DNA of 57,451 bases, from contig UCEU01000018.1 in the NCBI GenBank assembly GCA_900471485.1, positions 56,394 to 113,844 of the forward strand, written 5' to 3'. The translations under genes and the position numbers were made by a program. The notes beneath the pieces were generated by a model. It had not been told where the DNA came from and did no database searches. It saw nothing but the letters and a program-made list of their open reading frames with translations. Origin of the DNA: Hyphomicrobiales bacterium. Its GTDB lineage: Bacteria > Pseudomonadota > Alphaproteobacteria > Rhizobiales > Rhizobiaceae. This document shows positions 6,754 to 16,106 of the stretch, piece by piece. Positions within the stretch are counted from its first letter, which is position 1, and every line of letters begins with the position of its first letter.

Positions 6754-7389
6754 TTAGTGGGCGCCGGACATGTCGCCGAGGACTTCCTTGGACGCGACGG
6801 TCGAGTCGGCGTTGAGCTTGTAGACCATGGGAACGCCGGTCGCGAGGTTGACGCCGAGGATCTGTTCCTTGGTGAGCTTGTCGAGCACCATGACCAGCGA
6901 GCGCAGCGAGTTGCCGTGGGCGGCGACGAGCACAGTTTCGCCGCGCAGAACGCGGGGCAGGATCTCGGTCAGGTAATAGGGCCACACACGGGCGCCGGTG
7001 TCGCGCAGGCTTTCGCCACCCGGAGGGGGAACGTCGTAGGAGCGGCGCCAGATGTGGACCTGCTCTTCGCCCCACTTCGCGCGGGCGTCGTCCTTGTTGA
7101 GGCCGGAAAGATCGCCGTAGTCGCGCTCGTTCAGCGCCTGATCCTTGATCGTCTGGAGGCCGGTCTGGCCGACGTTTTCAAGGATGATCTTCAGCGTGTC
7201 CTGGGCGCGCTTCAGGTCGGAGGTGAAGGCGATGTCGAACTTGATACCAGTTTCGGCGAGCGCCTTGCCGCCGGTGTTGGCTTCCTGAACGCCGAGCTCG
7301 GTGAGCTCCGGGTTCTTCCAGCCGGTGAAAAGGTTCTTCAGGTTCCAGTCGCTCTGGCCGTGGCGAACGAGGACGAGGGTACCGCTCAT
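6754..7389 (-). CDS. gpmA: 2,3-bisphosphoglycerate-dependent phosphoglycerate mutase
   Basis: GpmA interconverts 3- and 2-phosphoglycerate in lower glycolysis and gluconeogenesis through a phosphohistidine. The catalytic RHG motif is at residues 9-11 ([10 protein letters not shown]), the second acid motif is [10 protein letters not shown], and the second histidine is in VAAHGNSLR. The 211-residue length matches the alpha-proteobacterial form, shorter than the ~250 of E. coli. It follows dapB by 21 bp and is the last gene of a probable ABC exporter-dapB-gpmA operon. Confidence 0.96.
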   Translation of the reverse strand: MSGTLVLVRHGQSDWNLKNLFTGWKNPELTELGVQEANTGGKALAETGIKFDIAFTSDLKRAQDTLKIILENVGQTGLQTIKDQALNERDYGDLSGLNKDDARAKWGEEQVHIWRRSYDVPPPGGESLRDTGARVWPYYLTEILPRVLRGETVLVAAHGNSLRSLVMVLDKLTKEQILGVNLATGVPMVYKLNADSTVASKEVLGDMSGAH

Positions 7390-7410
7390 TATAAATTCCT
7401 CCTGATGAGA

Positions 7411-8235
7411 TCAGTGTTGGGAGAGCCCGAGAACATCGAGCATGGAATAGAGACCCGGCTTCTTGTCGCGCGCCCAAAGGGCCGCCTTGACGGCGCCGCG
7501 CGCGAAGATGGAGCGGTCGCCGGCGCTGTGGGCCATGGAGACACGCTCGCCTTCGCCGGCGAAGATGACGGAATGTTCGCCGATGACGGAGCCGCCGCGC
7601 AGCGTGGCAAAGCCGATCGTGCCCGCTTCGCGCGCGCCGGTGTGGCCATCGCGGACGCGGACGGAGTGCGTTGCGAGATCGATGCCACGGCCCTTGGCGG
7701 CGGCTTCGCCCAGAAGCAGCGCCGTGCCCGAGGGGGCGTCGACCTTGCGCTTGTGGTGCATTTCGAGGACCTCGATGTCCCAATCGGCGGGATCGAGCGC
7801 GCGCGCCGCCTGTTCGACAAGCACGCTCAAGAGATTGACGCCGAGGCCCATATTGCCGGACTTGACGATGCGGGCATGGCGGCTGGCGGCCGAAATCTTC
7901 TGTTCGTCCTCGACCGAGCATCCTGTCGTGCCGATGATGTGGACGATGCGGGCCTGGGCGGCCAGCGCCGCGAATTCATTGGTGGTCGCCGGCTTAGTGA
8001 AATCGAGCACGCCATCGGCATGAAGAAAGGCGGCAAGCGGATCGTCGGTGATTGCGACGCCGTTGGGGCCGAGACCTGCGATCTCGCCGGCGTCCTTGCC
8101 GATGAAGGGCGAGCCCGGGCGGCCGACGGCTGCGTGCAGCACGACGCCTTCGATCTCGTGCACCATGCGGATGAGCGCCTGCCCCATGCGACCCGCTGCA
8201 CCAACCACCACCAGCTTCATCGCAGCATCGCTCAT
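7411..8235 (-). CDS. dapB: 4-hydroxy-tetrahydrodipicolinate reductase
   Basis: DapB reduces 4-hydroxy-tetrahydrodipicolinate in the diaminopimelate/lysine pathway, feeding peptidoglycan and lysine synthesis. The 274-residue protein has the nucleotide motif GAAGRMG at residues 12-18 and the family signature [15 protein letters not shown] with the catalytic His and Lys. An internal ATG at codon 6 is an alternative start. It lies 22 bp after the ABC exporter gene and 21 bp before gpmA on the same strand. Confidence 0.96.
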   Translation of the reverse strand: MSDAAMKLVVVGAAGRMGQALIRMVHEIEGVVLHAAVGRPGSPFIGKDAGEIAGLGPNGVAITDDPLAAFLHADGVLDFTKPATTNEFAALAAQARIVHIIGTTGCSVEDEQKISAASRHARIVKSGNMGLGVNLLSVLVEQAARALDPADWDIEVLEMHHKRKVDAPSGTALLLGEAAAKGRGIDLATHSVRVRDGHTGAREAGTIGFATLRGGSVIGEHSVIFAGEGERVSMAHSAGDRSIFARGAVKAALWARDKKPGLYSMLDVLGLSQH

Positions 8236-8257
8236 CTCAGGCGTCCATCATTCCGTA

Positions 8258-10045
8258 TCAATAGGCATCAGAGGCGGCCGGCCTCTGCAGATTGTTGAGG
8301 CGAGCGTAGAGACCGTCGGGACGCTTCGCAAGTGTCTCGTGATTGCCCTCCTCGATCACCCTGCCCTGCTGCATGACGACGATCTTGTCGGCGCGGACCA
8401 CGGTCGAGAGGCGGTGGGCGATGACGACGACGGTGCGGCCGACCATGGCCTCGTCGAGCGCCTTCTGCACGGCGGCTTCCGATTCCGTGTCGAGCGCCGA
8501 CGTCGCTTCGTCGAGAAGCAGGATCGGCGCGTTGCGGACCAGCGCGCGGGCGATCGACAGGCGCTGGCGCTGACCGCCCGAGAGCGTCACGCCGTTTTCG
8601 CCGACCGGCGTATCGTAGCCCTGCGGCTGGGCGAGGATGAAGTCGTGGGCGTAGGCAAGCCTTGCAGCCTCCTCGCACTCGGCATCCGTCGCCTCGGGGC
8701 GGCCATAGCGGATGTTGTCTCGGATCGAGCCTTCGAAGAGATAGGGCTGCTGCGACACATAGGCCAGCTGCTCGCGCAGCGACTGCTTGGTCACGTGCGC
8801 GATGTCCTGGCCGTCGATGAGGATATCGCCCGACTTCGGATCGAAGAAGCGCGGCACGAGCGTGATGATCGTCGACTTGCCGGCGCCGGACGGGCCGACG
8901 AGGGCCGTCGTCTTGCCGCCTTCGGCGACGAATGTGACGCCGTTCAGAACGTTGTCCTCGCCATACGCGAAGGTGACGTCGCGGAACTCGATGCGCGCTT
9001 CAGTGACGACGAGGGCCTTCGCATCCGGCAGGTCGCGCTGGTGCGGCTGCATGTCGAGAAGCTCGTAGAGCATGCGCGCATTGACCGCGGCGCGCTCCAT
9101 CTGCACCTGCAGGCGCGCCAGGCGGCGCGCGGGATCGTAGGCGAGCAGCAGCGCGGTCACGAAGGAGAAGAAGGCGCCGGGCGGAACGTTGTTGTAGATC
9201 GAGCGATAAGCGGCATAGGCGAGCACACTCGCCACCGCGAAGCCGGCGAAGCTTTCCGTCAGCGGCGCTGTGCGCTCCGACAGGCGGGCGATGCGGTTGG
9301 CACGGCTTTCGGCCGTGCCGATCAGCTTGTTGACCTTGCGCTCGAGTTCGCCTTCCATCGTGAAGGCCTTGACGATGGCGATGCCCTGGATGGTCTCCTG
9401 CATGGCGCCGACGACATGAGTATTGACGTGGATGGCTTCCTTGGTAGCCGCGCGCAGCCGCTTGGAGATGTAACGCAGCGCATAAAGCAGCGGCGGCGCG
9501 GTGATGAAGACCGCGAGGCTGAGCAGCGGATCCTGGACCACCATGACTGCGAGAAGCGAAATGAAGGTCAGCATGTCGCGAACTGTCGAGGTGACGGTGA
9601 GGTTCATCACATCGCGCACGCCGCTGATGTTCTGATTGACCTGGGCGACGATATGGGCCGAGCGCGCCTGGTTGTAGAAGCCGAGGGAGAGCTTCATCAG
9701 GTGCGAATAGGTGCGCTGCTGATAGCGCGCAACGATGTTGTTGCCGATCTTGGACAGGATGACCGCCTGCCCATAGCTCGCGAAACCGCGCATGACGAAA
9801 GCGGCGAAGATCGACAGGCAGATGATGCCGACGAGATCGGCGCGACGGTTCGCGAAGGCCTCGTTGATGATCGATTTCATGATCCAGGCGGTAAACGCCG
9901 TCGACAGCGCCACGATCACGAGACAGCTGATCGCACCGGCGTAGCCCCAGACGTGATCACGGCCATTCTCAGCGATGATGCGCTTGAGGATGCTGGTGAT
10001 GCTGTCGCTGTTGACAGGCTTCTGCTGGGTTTCGGATGGTCGCAA
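8258..10045 (-). CDS. ABC exporter, fused membrane and ATPase domains (MsbA-like)
   Basis: This 595-residue half-transporter has an N-terminal six-helix membrane domain (roughly residues 35-330) fused to a C-terminal nucleotide-binding domain. Walker A is GPSGAGKST, the ABC signature LSGGQRQR, Walker B ILLLDEATSALD and the switch histidine IAHRLST. It would act as a homodimer exporting lipids, glycans or drugs. It lacks a distinctive NdvA N-terminus, so I do not call it the cyclic glucan exporter. It heads the probable operon with dapB and gpmA. Confidence 0.9.
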   Translation of the reverse strand: MRPSETQQKPVNSDSITSILKRIIAENGRDHVWGYAGAISCLVIVALSTAFTAWIMKSIINEAFANRRADLVGIICLSIFAAFVMRGFASYGQAVILSKIGNNIVARYQQRTYSHLMKLSLGFYNQARSAHIVAQVNQNISGVRDVMNLTVTSTVRDMLTFISLLAVMVVQDPLLSLAVFITAPPLLYALRYISKRLRAATKEAIHVNTHVVGAMQETIQGIAIVKAFTMEGELERKVNKLIGTAESRANRIARLSERTAPLTESFAGFAVASVLAYAAYRSIYNNVPPGAFFSFVTALLLAYDPARRLARLQVQMERAAVNARMLYELLDMQPHQRDLPDAKALVVTEARIEFRDVTFAYGEDNVLNGVTFVAEGGKTTALVGPSGAGKSTIITLVPRFFDPKSGDILIDGQDIAHVTKQSLREQLAYVSQQPYLFEGSIRDNIRYGRPEATDAECEEAARLAYAHDFILAQPQGYDTPVGENGVTLSGGQRQRLSIARALVRNAPILLLDEATSALDTESEAAVQKALDEAMVGRTVVVIAHRLSTVVRADKIVVMQQGRVIEEGNHETLAKRPDGLYARLNNLQRPAASDAY

Positions 10046-10154
10046 GTTCAGGCTCTCGTATCGGTCACACCCGTCGTCATGACATTGTGCGCTCGCGCGG
10101 CTCTATAAAGAGTTGGGGCCGCCTTGGCTAGGGTCTGTCCGGGCGCCAGACTCC

Positions 10155-10173
10155 GGGGTCGCCTAGCGACCCC
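10155..10173. terminator. hairpin overlapping glk stop codon
   Basis: GGGGTCGC (10155-10162) and GCGACCCC (10166-10173) are perfect 8-bp arms. The 3-base loop (10163-10165) is exactly the TAG stop of glk on the minus strand. No T-run follows, so intrinsic termination is uncertain; it may instead protect the 3' end. Confidence 0.45.
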
Positions 10174-11194
10174 AGCGGCGACCGTCGGTCGAGACGCCGA
10201 AGCTGTCGGGCCGGCGGGCGTAGGACGACAGGCCCGAAAGGGCTGCCAGCGGGTGCGTGACGACATAGGTCGGGATCGTCGAGAGAAGGGCGGAATGCGG
10301 CGCCTTGTCCTCGAAGCCGGCGCGAAACTCCGGCTTGCACAGGGCAGCCAGGATCTTCTGGCTGATGCCACCGGAGAGGAATACGCCGCCGCGGGCCATG
10401 AAGATCATCGCCATGTCGCCGGCAACGCGGCCGAGATAGGTCGAAAACAGCGAGATGGTCTCGACCGCCACCGGGTCGCTTTCGGCGAGTGCATGCGACG
10501 TGATGTCCGCCGGATCGCTGTATTTTGGCGCGATGCCATCGGCCGTGCAGATGGCGCGGTAGAGATTGACGATGCCGCGACCCGACAGGATCTGCTCGGC
10601 CGAGACGCGGCCCTCGATGGTTTCGACATAAGGGAAGATTTCGAGATCGCGCTTGCTGCGCGGCCCGAGATCGACGTGGCCGCCTTCGCCCGGAACCGGG
10701 ATCCAGGCGCCGCAGGCGTGGACGAGACCGCCGACGCCGAGGCCGGTGCCCGGCCCGAGCACGACGCGCGAGGCCACCATGTCCTCATGGGCGGCGGCAT
10801 TGCCGAGGCGCTCGCGGTGTTCCGGCGCCAGATCGGAGATAGCGAGTGCCTGGGCCTCGAAATCGTTGACGATCAGGACGTCCTCGAGCCCGAGATTTTC
10901 GATCATCGACTTCGGACGCACGACCCAATCGCAATTGGTCAGCGGAATCTCGTCGTCGCTGATCGGGCCGGCGACCGCCAGGATGGCGGAACGCGGCTTG
11001 ATGGCGCTCTTTTCAAGGATGGTGGCGCGGATGGCGTCGTCGATGGTCTTGAAATCGGCGGTGCGCACGTTCGGGAAATTGACCTGTTCGGCGTCGGCCG
11101 TCTCGATGATGGCGAAACGGGCATTGGTTCCGCCGATATCGCCGATCAGGATCGGGAAGGGCATGGAGGCGTCGCTGGTATCGAGCTGGTGCAT
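10163..11194 (-). CDS. glk: glucokinase (ROK-unrelated Glk family)
   Basis: Glk phosphorylates glucose to glucose-6-phosphate with ATP in the cytoplasm. The 343-residue protein shows the phosphate-1 motif [10 protein letters not shown] at residues 18-27, catalytic Asp in [20 protein letters not shown], and [11 protein letters not shown] for sugar binding. It follows mgsA by 33 bp on the same strand. The neighbouring gpmA and mgsA make this a small glycolysis-related group, although only proximity supports common control. Confidence 0.95.
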   Translation of the reverse strand: MHQLDTSDASMPFPILIGDIGGTNARFAIIETADAEQVNFPNVRTADFKTIDDAIRATILEKSAIKPRSAILAVAGPISDDEIPLTNCDWVVRPKSMIENLGLEDVLIVNDFEAQALAISDLAPEHRERLGNAAAHEDMVASRVVLGPGTGLGVGGLVHACGAWIPVPGEGGHVDLGPRSKRDLEIFPYVETIEGRVSAEQILSGRGIVNLYRAICTADGIAPKYSDPADITSHALAESDPVAVETISLFSTYLGRVAGDMAMIFMARGGVFLSGGISQKILAALCKPEFRAGFEDKAPHSALLSTIPTYVVTHPLAALSGLSSYARRPDSFGVSTDGRRWGR

Positions 11195-11227
11195 GGCAGG
11201 TTCCGTTGTTGCGCGTTCGCGCGCCGC

Positions 11228-11611
11228 TTATGCGTGAAGATTGGCGATCAGCCTGTCGGCCGTGGCCTCGTTGAGTGCCATTGGGATATCATAGACGATC
11301 GCAAGGCGCATCAAGGCCTTGACGTCGACGTCGTGGGGCATGGGGGTCAGCGGGTCGACGAAGAAGATCAAGGCATCGACCTCGCCGGTGGCAATCAGCG
11401 CGCCGATCTGTTGGTCGCCGCCGAGCGGGCCGCTTTTCAACCTTGTGATATCGAGCGAGGGAGCGGCGTCGAGAACGCGGCCGCCGGTCGTTCCAGTCGC
11501 GAAGATCGTCCAGTTTGTCCTGAGCGTCTCCTCGTTGCGGCGGGCAAACTCCGCCATGTCGTCCTTCTTCTGGTCATGCGCGATAAGCGCAAGGCACTTG
11601 CGGCCGGCCAT
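11228..11611 (-). CDS. mgsA: methylglyoxal synthase
   Basis: MgsA converts dihydroxyacetone phosphate to methylglyoxal plus phosphate, a bypass relieving sugar-phosphate stress. The 127-residue protein has the diagnostic AHDQKKDDM (from residue 11), [12 protein letters not shown] with the catalytic Asp at 66, and [11 protein letters not shown] with the conserved His at 93. It is immediately upstream of glk, so uptake-driven sugar phosphorylation and its overflow outlet are encoded together. Confidence 0.95.
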   Translation of the reverse strand: MAGRKCLALIAHDQKKDDMAEFARRNEETLRTNWTIFATGTTGGRVLDAAPSLDITRLKSGPLGGDQQIGALIATGEVDALIFFVDPLTPMPHDVDVKALMRLAIVYDIPMALNEATADRLIANLHA

Positions 11612-11712
11612 CAGAAGCTCCCCTCATTCACTGGCATAATTCAATCGATTTGACCGCTTCTATACGAAGCGATCAGGGTTTTAAAGAGCGGTATCGCGGT
11701 GTTCAACCGGCA

Positions 11713-12786
11713 TCATTGCGCTGCGGGCTTGTCATCCGGAACAGGGCCTAGATCGGGCAGCTCGTCATCATTGGCGGCTGCCGGCGCGTCAATGGGCTGA
11801 GCACGGAGCACTTCAGCGGCCGAAGGGCCGCCATAGGTCGCGGCGCGCACGGAGGAGACCGAGGGAGCATCGAGAACCGCCTGGCAGGCCTTGGGCAGAT
11901 CCGACACCATAACCTCGCGCGGCTTGACCGGCTTGGCATCCGGCTTCGGCGGCTTGGGCTTGGCCCATGGCGCGGGGCTGAACCACCAGGCGAGCGACTT
12001 GTCGCAACCGTCGCCGGCCACCACAGGTGCCTGCGGCTTGCAGTTGGCGGCACCCGGCGGGCACTTGATGCGGATGTGGAAGTGGGAATCGTGGCCGTAT
12101 TCGGGGCGCAGCTTGCCGAGATTGGTGCGATCGCCGGTCCACGTGTCGCACATCTTCTTCTTGATCGCCGGATTGACGAAGATGCGCTCAACCTGCGGAT
12201 AGCTCGCGGCGCGCATCAGGAGACGTGCATGGGCCGGCGTCCAGACATTCGGGTTGATCGTCAGAAACGCGTTCTTCTGCAGCATGGTCGTGAAGGGCAG
12301 CGCCTCGCGCTGTTCCGCCGTCATGCGGAAGTTGGGCATCGGCGTCAGCCAGATATCGGCGTCGAGGCCGATCTGGTGCGAGGCGTGGCCGTTGAACATC
12401 GGGCCGCCGCGCGGCTGAGCGATATCGCCGACCAGCAGGCCCGGCCAGCCATCATATTTGGCGGCGTCGCGCGACAGCTGCTCGATGGTGGAGAGCATCG
12501 CCGGATTGCCCCAGCGGCGATTGCGCGACAGGCGCATGGCCTGCCAGTTCGGCCCATCGGTCGGAAGCGCCTCGGCGCCTGCCATGCAGCCCTTGGCATA
12601 GAAGCCGAAGGGTTGCGGAGCGCCTTGCGTCGGAAGCTGGACGCCACCGAAGATCGCCTTGGCGCTGCCGGGGCTCGGCTGCTTCTGCTGGGCGGCGACA
12701 TCGCCGGCGATAAGGCTGGCGCCGATCGCAGTGGCCAGTGCCAGTTTACCGATTGAAGAGAGCGCCTGCGCGATGCGGAAAGCCAT
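11713..12786 (-). CDS. mepA: penicillin-insensitive murein endopeptidase (MepA family)
   Basis: MepA is a periplasmic LAS-type metallopeptidase cutting D-Ala-mDAP crosslinks in peptidoglycan. From the ATG at 12786 it is 357 residues, with a signal peptide (cleavage near DVAAQQ), the zinc motif NGHASHQIGLDADIW and a second zinc region GHDSHFHIRIKCP. Beyond the catalytic domain it has a Pro/Lys-rich linker and a C-terminal extension of about 90 residues that is absent from E. coli MepA (274 aa). An upstream start at 12813 is possible but would lengthen the signal peptide oddly. Confidence 0.9.
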   Translation of the reverse strand: MAFRIAQALSSIGKLALATAIGASLIAGDVAAQQKQPSPGSAKAIFGGVQLPTQGAPQPFGFYAKGCMAGAEALPTDGPNWQAMRLSRNRRWGNPAMLSTIEQLSRDAAKYDGWPGLLVGDIAQPRGGPMFNGHASHQIGLDADIWLTPMPNFRMTAEQREALPFTTMLQKNAFLTINPNVWTPAHARLLMRAASYPQVERIFVNPAIKKKMCDTWTGDRTNLGKLRPEYGHDSHFHIRIKCPPGAANCKPQAPVVAGDGCDKSLAWWFSPAPWAKPKPPKPDAKPVKPREVMVSDLPKACQAVLDAPSVSSVRAATYGGPSAAEVLRAQPIDAPAAANDDELPDLGPVPDDKPAAQ

Positions 12787-12915
12787 GCCGTATCCTGAAC
12801 TGCTGCCGACCATAGTCGAGTGATTTGCACCCGTTTTACCGTGAAAAGCGATTTTGGTGAATCGATGTTTTTCGCGGGCGACTACGAGACATCGCGTCGG
12901 CCGGCAGCGCCGCGC

Positions 12916-13488
12916 TCAGGCGTTGGCGAGGATGTCGGCGGTTTTGCGGATGCGCGACAGGCGCGGGAAGATGCGCTCGCAGGCGAAGGCGTGCATCTCG
13001 GCGGTGAACGTCGTCATCGCATCCTCGGCGGCAATGACCGCGTAGTTGTGGGCGAACGCATCGCGGATCGTGGCTTCGACGCCGAAATTGGTGGCGATCC
13101 CGGTGAGAATGACGGTCCGGATGCCGCGACGGCGCAGCTGCAGATCGAGCTCGCTGCCGTAAAAGGCGCTCCATTGATGCTTGGTGATGCGGACATCCGG
13201 CGTCAGGCCAGCGATCTCCGGCGGCTCGCGCAGCGCCTCGGCCGGCAAGCCACCCTGTGGGAAGGCGATCGGTTCGTCGGTCGGCTGGTTGACAGCATCG
13301 GCATAGTCCGCGGAAAATCCGATGGTGACGAAGACGGTCGTGCCGCCGGCCGCTTTCAGCAACTTGGCGATCGCGGCGGTATTTTCGATCACCTGCTGAG
13401 CGGAATGAGGCGCGACGGGCCTGGAAATGATAAAGCCCTGCAGATCGATGGAGATCAGGGCAGTAGTCTTGGGATCGTAAAGGGACAT
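12916..13488 (-). CDS. YecD-like isochorismatase-fold protein lacking the catalytic cysteine
   Basis: This 190-residue cytoplasmic protein has the isochorismatase-like hydrolase fold and closely resembles E. coli YecD along its length (IDLQ, GFSADYADAVNQP, KHQWSAFYGSELDLQLRRRG). Asp15 and Lys103 of the usual Asp-Lys-Cys triad are present. The third position reads GIATNFGVEAT, so Gly136 replaces the nucleophilic Cys, as in YecD. It is therefore not expected to act as a standard cysteine hydrolase; the reaction is unknown. The start at 13488 has GGAG at good spacing. It is divergent from a TetR gene across two palindromes. Confidence 0.88.
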   Translation of the reverse strand: MSLYDPKTTALISIDLQGFIISRPVAPHSAQQVIENTAAIAKLLKAAGGTTVFVTIGFSADYADAVNQPTDEPIAFPQGGLPAEALREPPEIAGLTPDVRITKHQWSAFYGSELDLQLRRRGIRTVILTGIATNFGVEATIRDAFAHNYAVIAAEDAMTTFTAEMHAFACERIFPRLSRIRKTADILANA

Positions 13489-13508
13489 GGAAGGCTCCGA
13501 ATTGAACA

Positions 13509-13522
13509 TGAGGATATCCTCG
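13509..13522. promoter_or_regulatory. palindrome 1 of paired TetR-type operator
   Basis: The site TGAGGATATCCTCG is a near-perfect dyad, 20 bp upstream of the isochorismatase-fold gene start and 11 bp upstream of the TetR start. It shares the pattern TGAGGATNNCCTC with a second copy centred 26 bp away. Confidence 0.7.
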
Positions 13523-13533
13523 CAATTGGAAAT

Positions 13534-14154
13534 ATGAGGATGCCCTCACAAAAATCAAGTGCCGATTCGACCAATCGCTCGCCGAAGCAGAAGCGCGGGC
13601 ACGAGCGCGTCGCCATTCTGACCGAGGCGGCCGCCAAGGTTTTTCTTGAGAAGGGCTATGAGGCCGCGACGATGACGGAGATCGCCGCCGAGGCGAAATC
13701 CTCGATCGGCTCGCTCTACCAGTTCTTCCCGACCAAACCGGTGCTGGCCGAAGCGCTGCATATCGAGCGGATGCGGCAGCTGAACGCCGTGCTGGTCGAG
13801 CTGCAAAACGAGGTCGACGGTAAGCGGGCGTCCGAGATCGGCGACGCGATCTTCGCGCGGCTTGCCAGCTTTCTGGAGGAGTACCGTGAATTTCCGGTGC
13901 TGGCGGCACGGCGCGACATTCCCAAGGAGCGCAAGGTGAAATCGCGAGCGGAGCTGCGCGGCAACATCAAGGCGCTGCTGCAGAAGGCGAGCCCTTCGAT
14001 CGGCGACGATCTCGACCTTCTGTCGGCGCTGGTGCTTGAACTGCTGAGGATTATCGTGACGGCAGCGCACGATCCCGATATCGGCGGCGATCCGCGCATG
14101 GTGGCGGAGTTGCGTGGGATGCTGCGGAAAAGGCTGGAGGAAGCGACGGCCTGA
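13534..14154 (+). CDS. TetR-family transcriptional regulator
   Basis: The protein is 206 residues from the ATG at 13534 (an alternative ATG is at 13540). The N-terminal helix-turn-helix is clear: RVAILTEAAAKVFLEKGYE, then MTEIAAEAKSSIGSLYQFFP. The C-terminal ligand domain is all helical and not diagnostic. The open frame extends back to 12820, but that part runs antisense through the neighbouring gene and is rejected. Two matching palindromes sit between it and the divergent YecD-like gene, the second overlapping its own start codon, so autorepression and control of the neighbour are likely. Confidence 0.88.
   Translation: MRMPSQKSSADSTNRSPKQKRGHERVAILTEAAAKVFLEKGYEAATMTEIAAEAKSSIGSLYQFFPTKPVLAEALHIERMRQLNAVLVELQNEVDGKRASEIGDAIFARLASFLEEYREFPVLAARRDIPKERKVKSRAELRGNIKALLQKASPSIGDDLDLLSALVLELLRIIVTAAHDPDIGGDPRMVAELRGMLRKRLEEATA
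13535..13548. promoter_or_regulatory. palindrome 2 of paired TetR-type operator
   Basis: The site TGAGGATGCCCTCA matches the first palindrome at 13509-13522 in its outer bases and is centred 26 bp from it. It overlaps the TetR start codons, so binding here would block transcription or early elongation of the regulator gene. Confidence 0.7.
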
Positions 14155-14267
14155 GTGATCGCCTTGGCTCTCACATTTCCGCGAGCCGGATAAAAAAGGG
14201 GGCGTCACCTGTTTTTCGCCTGCATTTCGCCTATCCTCGAAAAAAGCGAAACAATTGGGGCTGGCGA

Positions 14268-16106
14268 ATGGCGCGTGCGTGGTCGAGACTTGGTCTGGTA
14301 TTCTCTCTGCTGGGCGCTGCCGCCCTGCCCTTGCAGGCCGTCGCCCAGGAGCCGGTCTTCCGGATCGGAACCTCCACGATCGGCGAGCTGAAATACAAGC
14401 CGGGTTTCAAGCATTTCGACTATGTGAACCCGGATGCGCCGAAGGGCGGCAATTTGAGGCTTTCGGCATCGGGCACCTACGACACGTTCAACCCGTTGCT
14501 TTCCAAGGGCGAGGCCGCCGTCGGCCTGACGCTGCCATTCGAGACGCTGATGAAATCGGCGGACGACGAGTTGCTCGCCTCGTATGGGCTGCTTGCGGAA
14601 GGGGTTTCCTATCCCGACGACGTGTCGAGCGCGACCTTCAGGCTGCGCGCCGAGGCAAAGTGGGCGGACGGCAAGCCCGTCACGCCGGAAGACGTGATCT
14701 TCAGCTTCGACAAGGTGAAGGAGCTCAACCCGCTCGCCTCCAACTACTACAAGCACGTGGTCAAGGCCGAGAAATCGGGCGAGCGCGACGTGACCTTCAC
14801 CTTCGACGAGAAGAACAACAAGGAGCTGCCCAACATCCTGGGGCAGCTGGTGGTGGTGCCGAAGCACTGGTGGGAGGGCACCGGGCCTGACGGCAAGCCG
14901 CGCGATATCGCCAAGACGACGCTGGAACCTGTGATAGGCTCCGGCCCCTACAAGATCGCGGCCTTTTCGCCGGGCGCCACGATCCGCTACGAGCTGCGCG
15001 ACGACTATTGGGGCAAGGACCTCAACGTGAATGTCGGGCAGAACAATTTCGGCTCGATCAACTACACCTATTACGGCGACCGCGACGTGGAGTTCGAGGC
15101 GTTCCGCGCCGGCAACAGCGACTTCTGGCAGGAGACGCTCGCGGCGCGCTGGGCGACCGGCTATGACTTCCCCGCGGTCAAGGAAGGCCGCGTGAAGAAG
15201 GAGGACGTGCCGAATGCGCTGCGCGCCACCGGCATCATGCAGGCCATGGTGCTGAACACCCGCCGTGACGCGTTCAAGGACGAGAAGGTGCGCGAGGCGC
15301 TGAACTATGCCTTCGACTTCGAAGAGCTGAACCGCACGGTCGCCTTCAACAGCTACAAGCGCATCGACAGCTATTTCTGGAACACCGAGCTCGCCTCCTC
15401 CGGCCTGCCTGAGGGCCGCGAGCTGGAGATCCTGAACGGCCTCAAGGACAAGCTTTCGCCTTCGGTCTTCACCACTGCCTATTCCAACCCAGTCGGCGGC
15501 GATCCGCAGAAGAGCCGCGACAACCTGCGCACGGCGATCAAGCTGCTCAAGGAAGCCGGCTGGGAGATCAAGGGAAACCGCATGGTCAACGCCCAGACCG
15601 GCAAGCCCATGAGCTTCGAGATCCTGCTATCGAGCCCCGTGTTCGAGCGCTGGGCGGTGCCCTACGCCAACAATCTCAAGAAGATCGGCATCGATGCGCG
15701 GGTGCGCACGGTCGACGCCTCGCAATATACCAACCGCGTCCGCAGCTTCGACTACGACGTGATCTGGAACGTGTGGGCCGAAACGATGAACCCCGGCAAC
15801 GAGCAGGCCGACTACTGGGGATCGGGTTCGGTGAACCAGCAGGGCTCGCGCAATTATGCCGGCATTTCCGACCCGGCGGTCGACGCTCTGATCCGCATGG
15901 TGATCTTCGCGCCCAACCGGGACGAGCAGGTGGCGTCGATCAAGGCGCTCGACCGCGTGCTGATGGCGGGCCACTATGTCGTGCCGCTGTTCTACCGTGA
16001 TACGCAGTCGATCACCTACTGGAACACGATCACCCGGCCGGCCGAATACCCGACCTACGCGACCGGTTTCCCCGACGTCTGGTGGTCGTCTTCCGCCAAG
16101 AAATGA
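14268..16106 (+). CDS. yejA: peptide ABC transporter substrate-binding protein (YejA-like)
   Basis: This 612-residue periplasmic binding protein belongs to the DppA/OppA class (SBP family 5). It has a signal peptide (cleavage near AVAQEP at about residue 25) and the family motif KWADGKPVTPEDVIFSFDKV. It starts the yejA-B-E-F block; E. coli YejABEF imports peptide-nucleotide microcin C, and rhizobial homologues affect antimicrobial-peptide tolerance. GGGG precedes the ATG. The 157-bp gap to yejB is the largest inside the unit, and higher expression of the binding protein is plausible. Confidence 0.9.
   Translation: MARAWSRLGLVFSLLGAAALPLQAVAQEPVFRIGTSTIGELKYKPGFKHFDYVNPDAPKGGNLRLSASGTYDTFNPLLSKGEAAVGLTLPFETLMKSADDELLASYGLLAEGVSYPDDVSSATFRLRAEAKWADGKPVTPEDVIFSFDKVKELNPLASNYYKHVVKAEKSGERDVTFTFDEKNNKELPNILGQLVVVPKHWWEGTGPDGKPRDIAKTTLEPVIGSGPYKIAAFSPGATIRYELRDDYWGKDLNVNVGQNNFGSINYTYYGDRDVEFEAFRAGNSDFWQETLAARWATGYDFPAVKEGRVKKEDVPNALRATGIMQAMVLNTRRDAFKDEKVREALNYAFDFEELNRTVAFNSYKRIDSYFWNTELASSGLPEGRELEILNGLKDKLSPSVFTTAYSNPVGGDPQKSRDNLRTAIKLLKEAGWEIKGNRMVNAQTGKPMSFEILLSSPVFERWAVPYANNLKKIGIDARVRTVDASQYTNRVRSFDYDVIWNVWAETMNPGNEQADYWGSGSVNQQGSRNYAGISDPAVDALIRMVIFAPNRDEQVASIKALDRVLMAGHYVVPLFYRDTQSITYWNTITRPAEYPTYATGFPDVWWSSSAKK

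Noticed and set aside
6712..10108. Long plus-strand frames (528 and 686 codons) opposite gpmA, dapB and the ABC exporter
   Set aside because: They are fully antisense to conserved genes; the translations show no domain and the usual mirrored composition.
12820..13533. N-terminal extension of the TetR frame by 238 codons
   Set aside because: It runs antisense through the YecD-like gene and through the palindromes; TetR similarity begins only after 13534.
14160..14262. Partial inverted repeats (TTTCGC/GCGAAA and TTTTTCG/CGAAAAA) upstream of yejA
   Set aside because: Overlapping short arms with uneven spacing; could not be resolved into one convincing operator.
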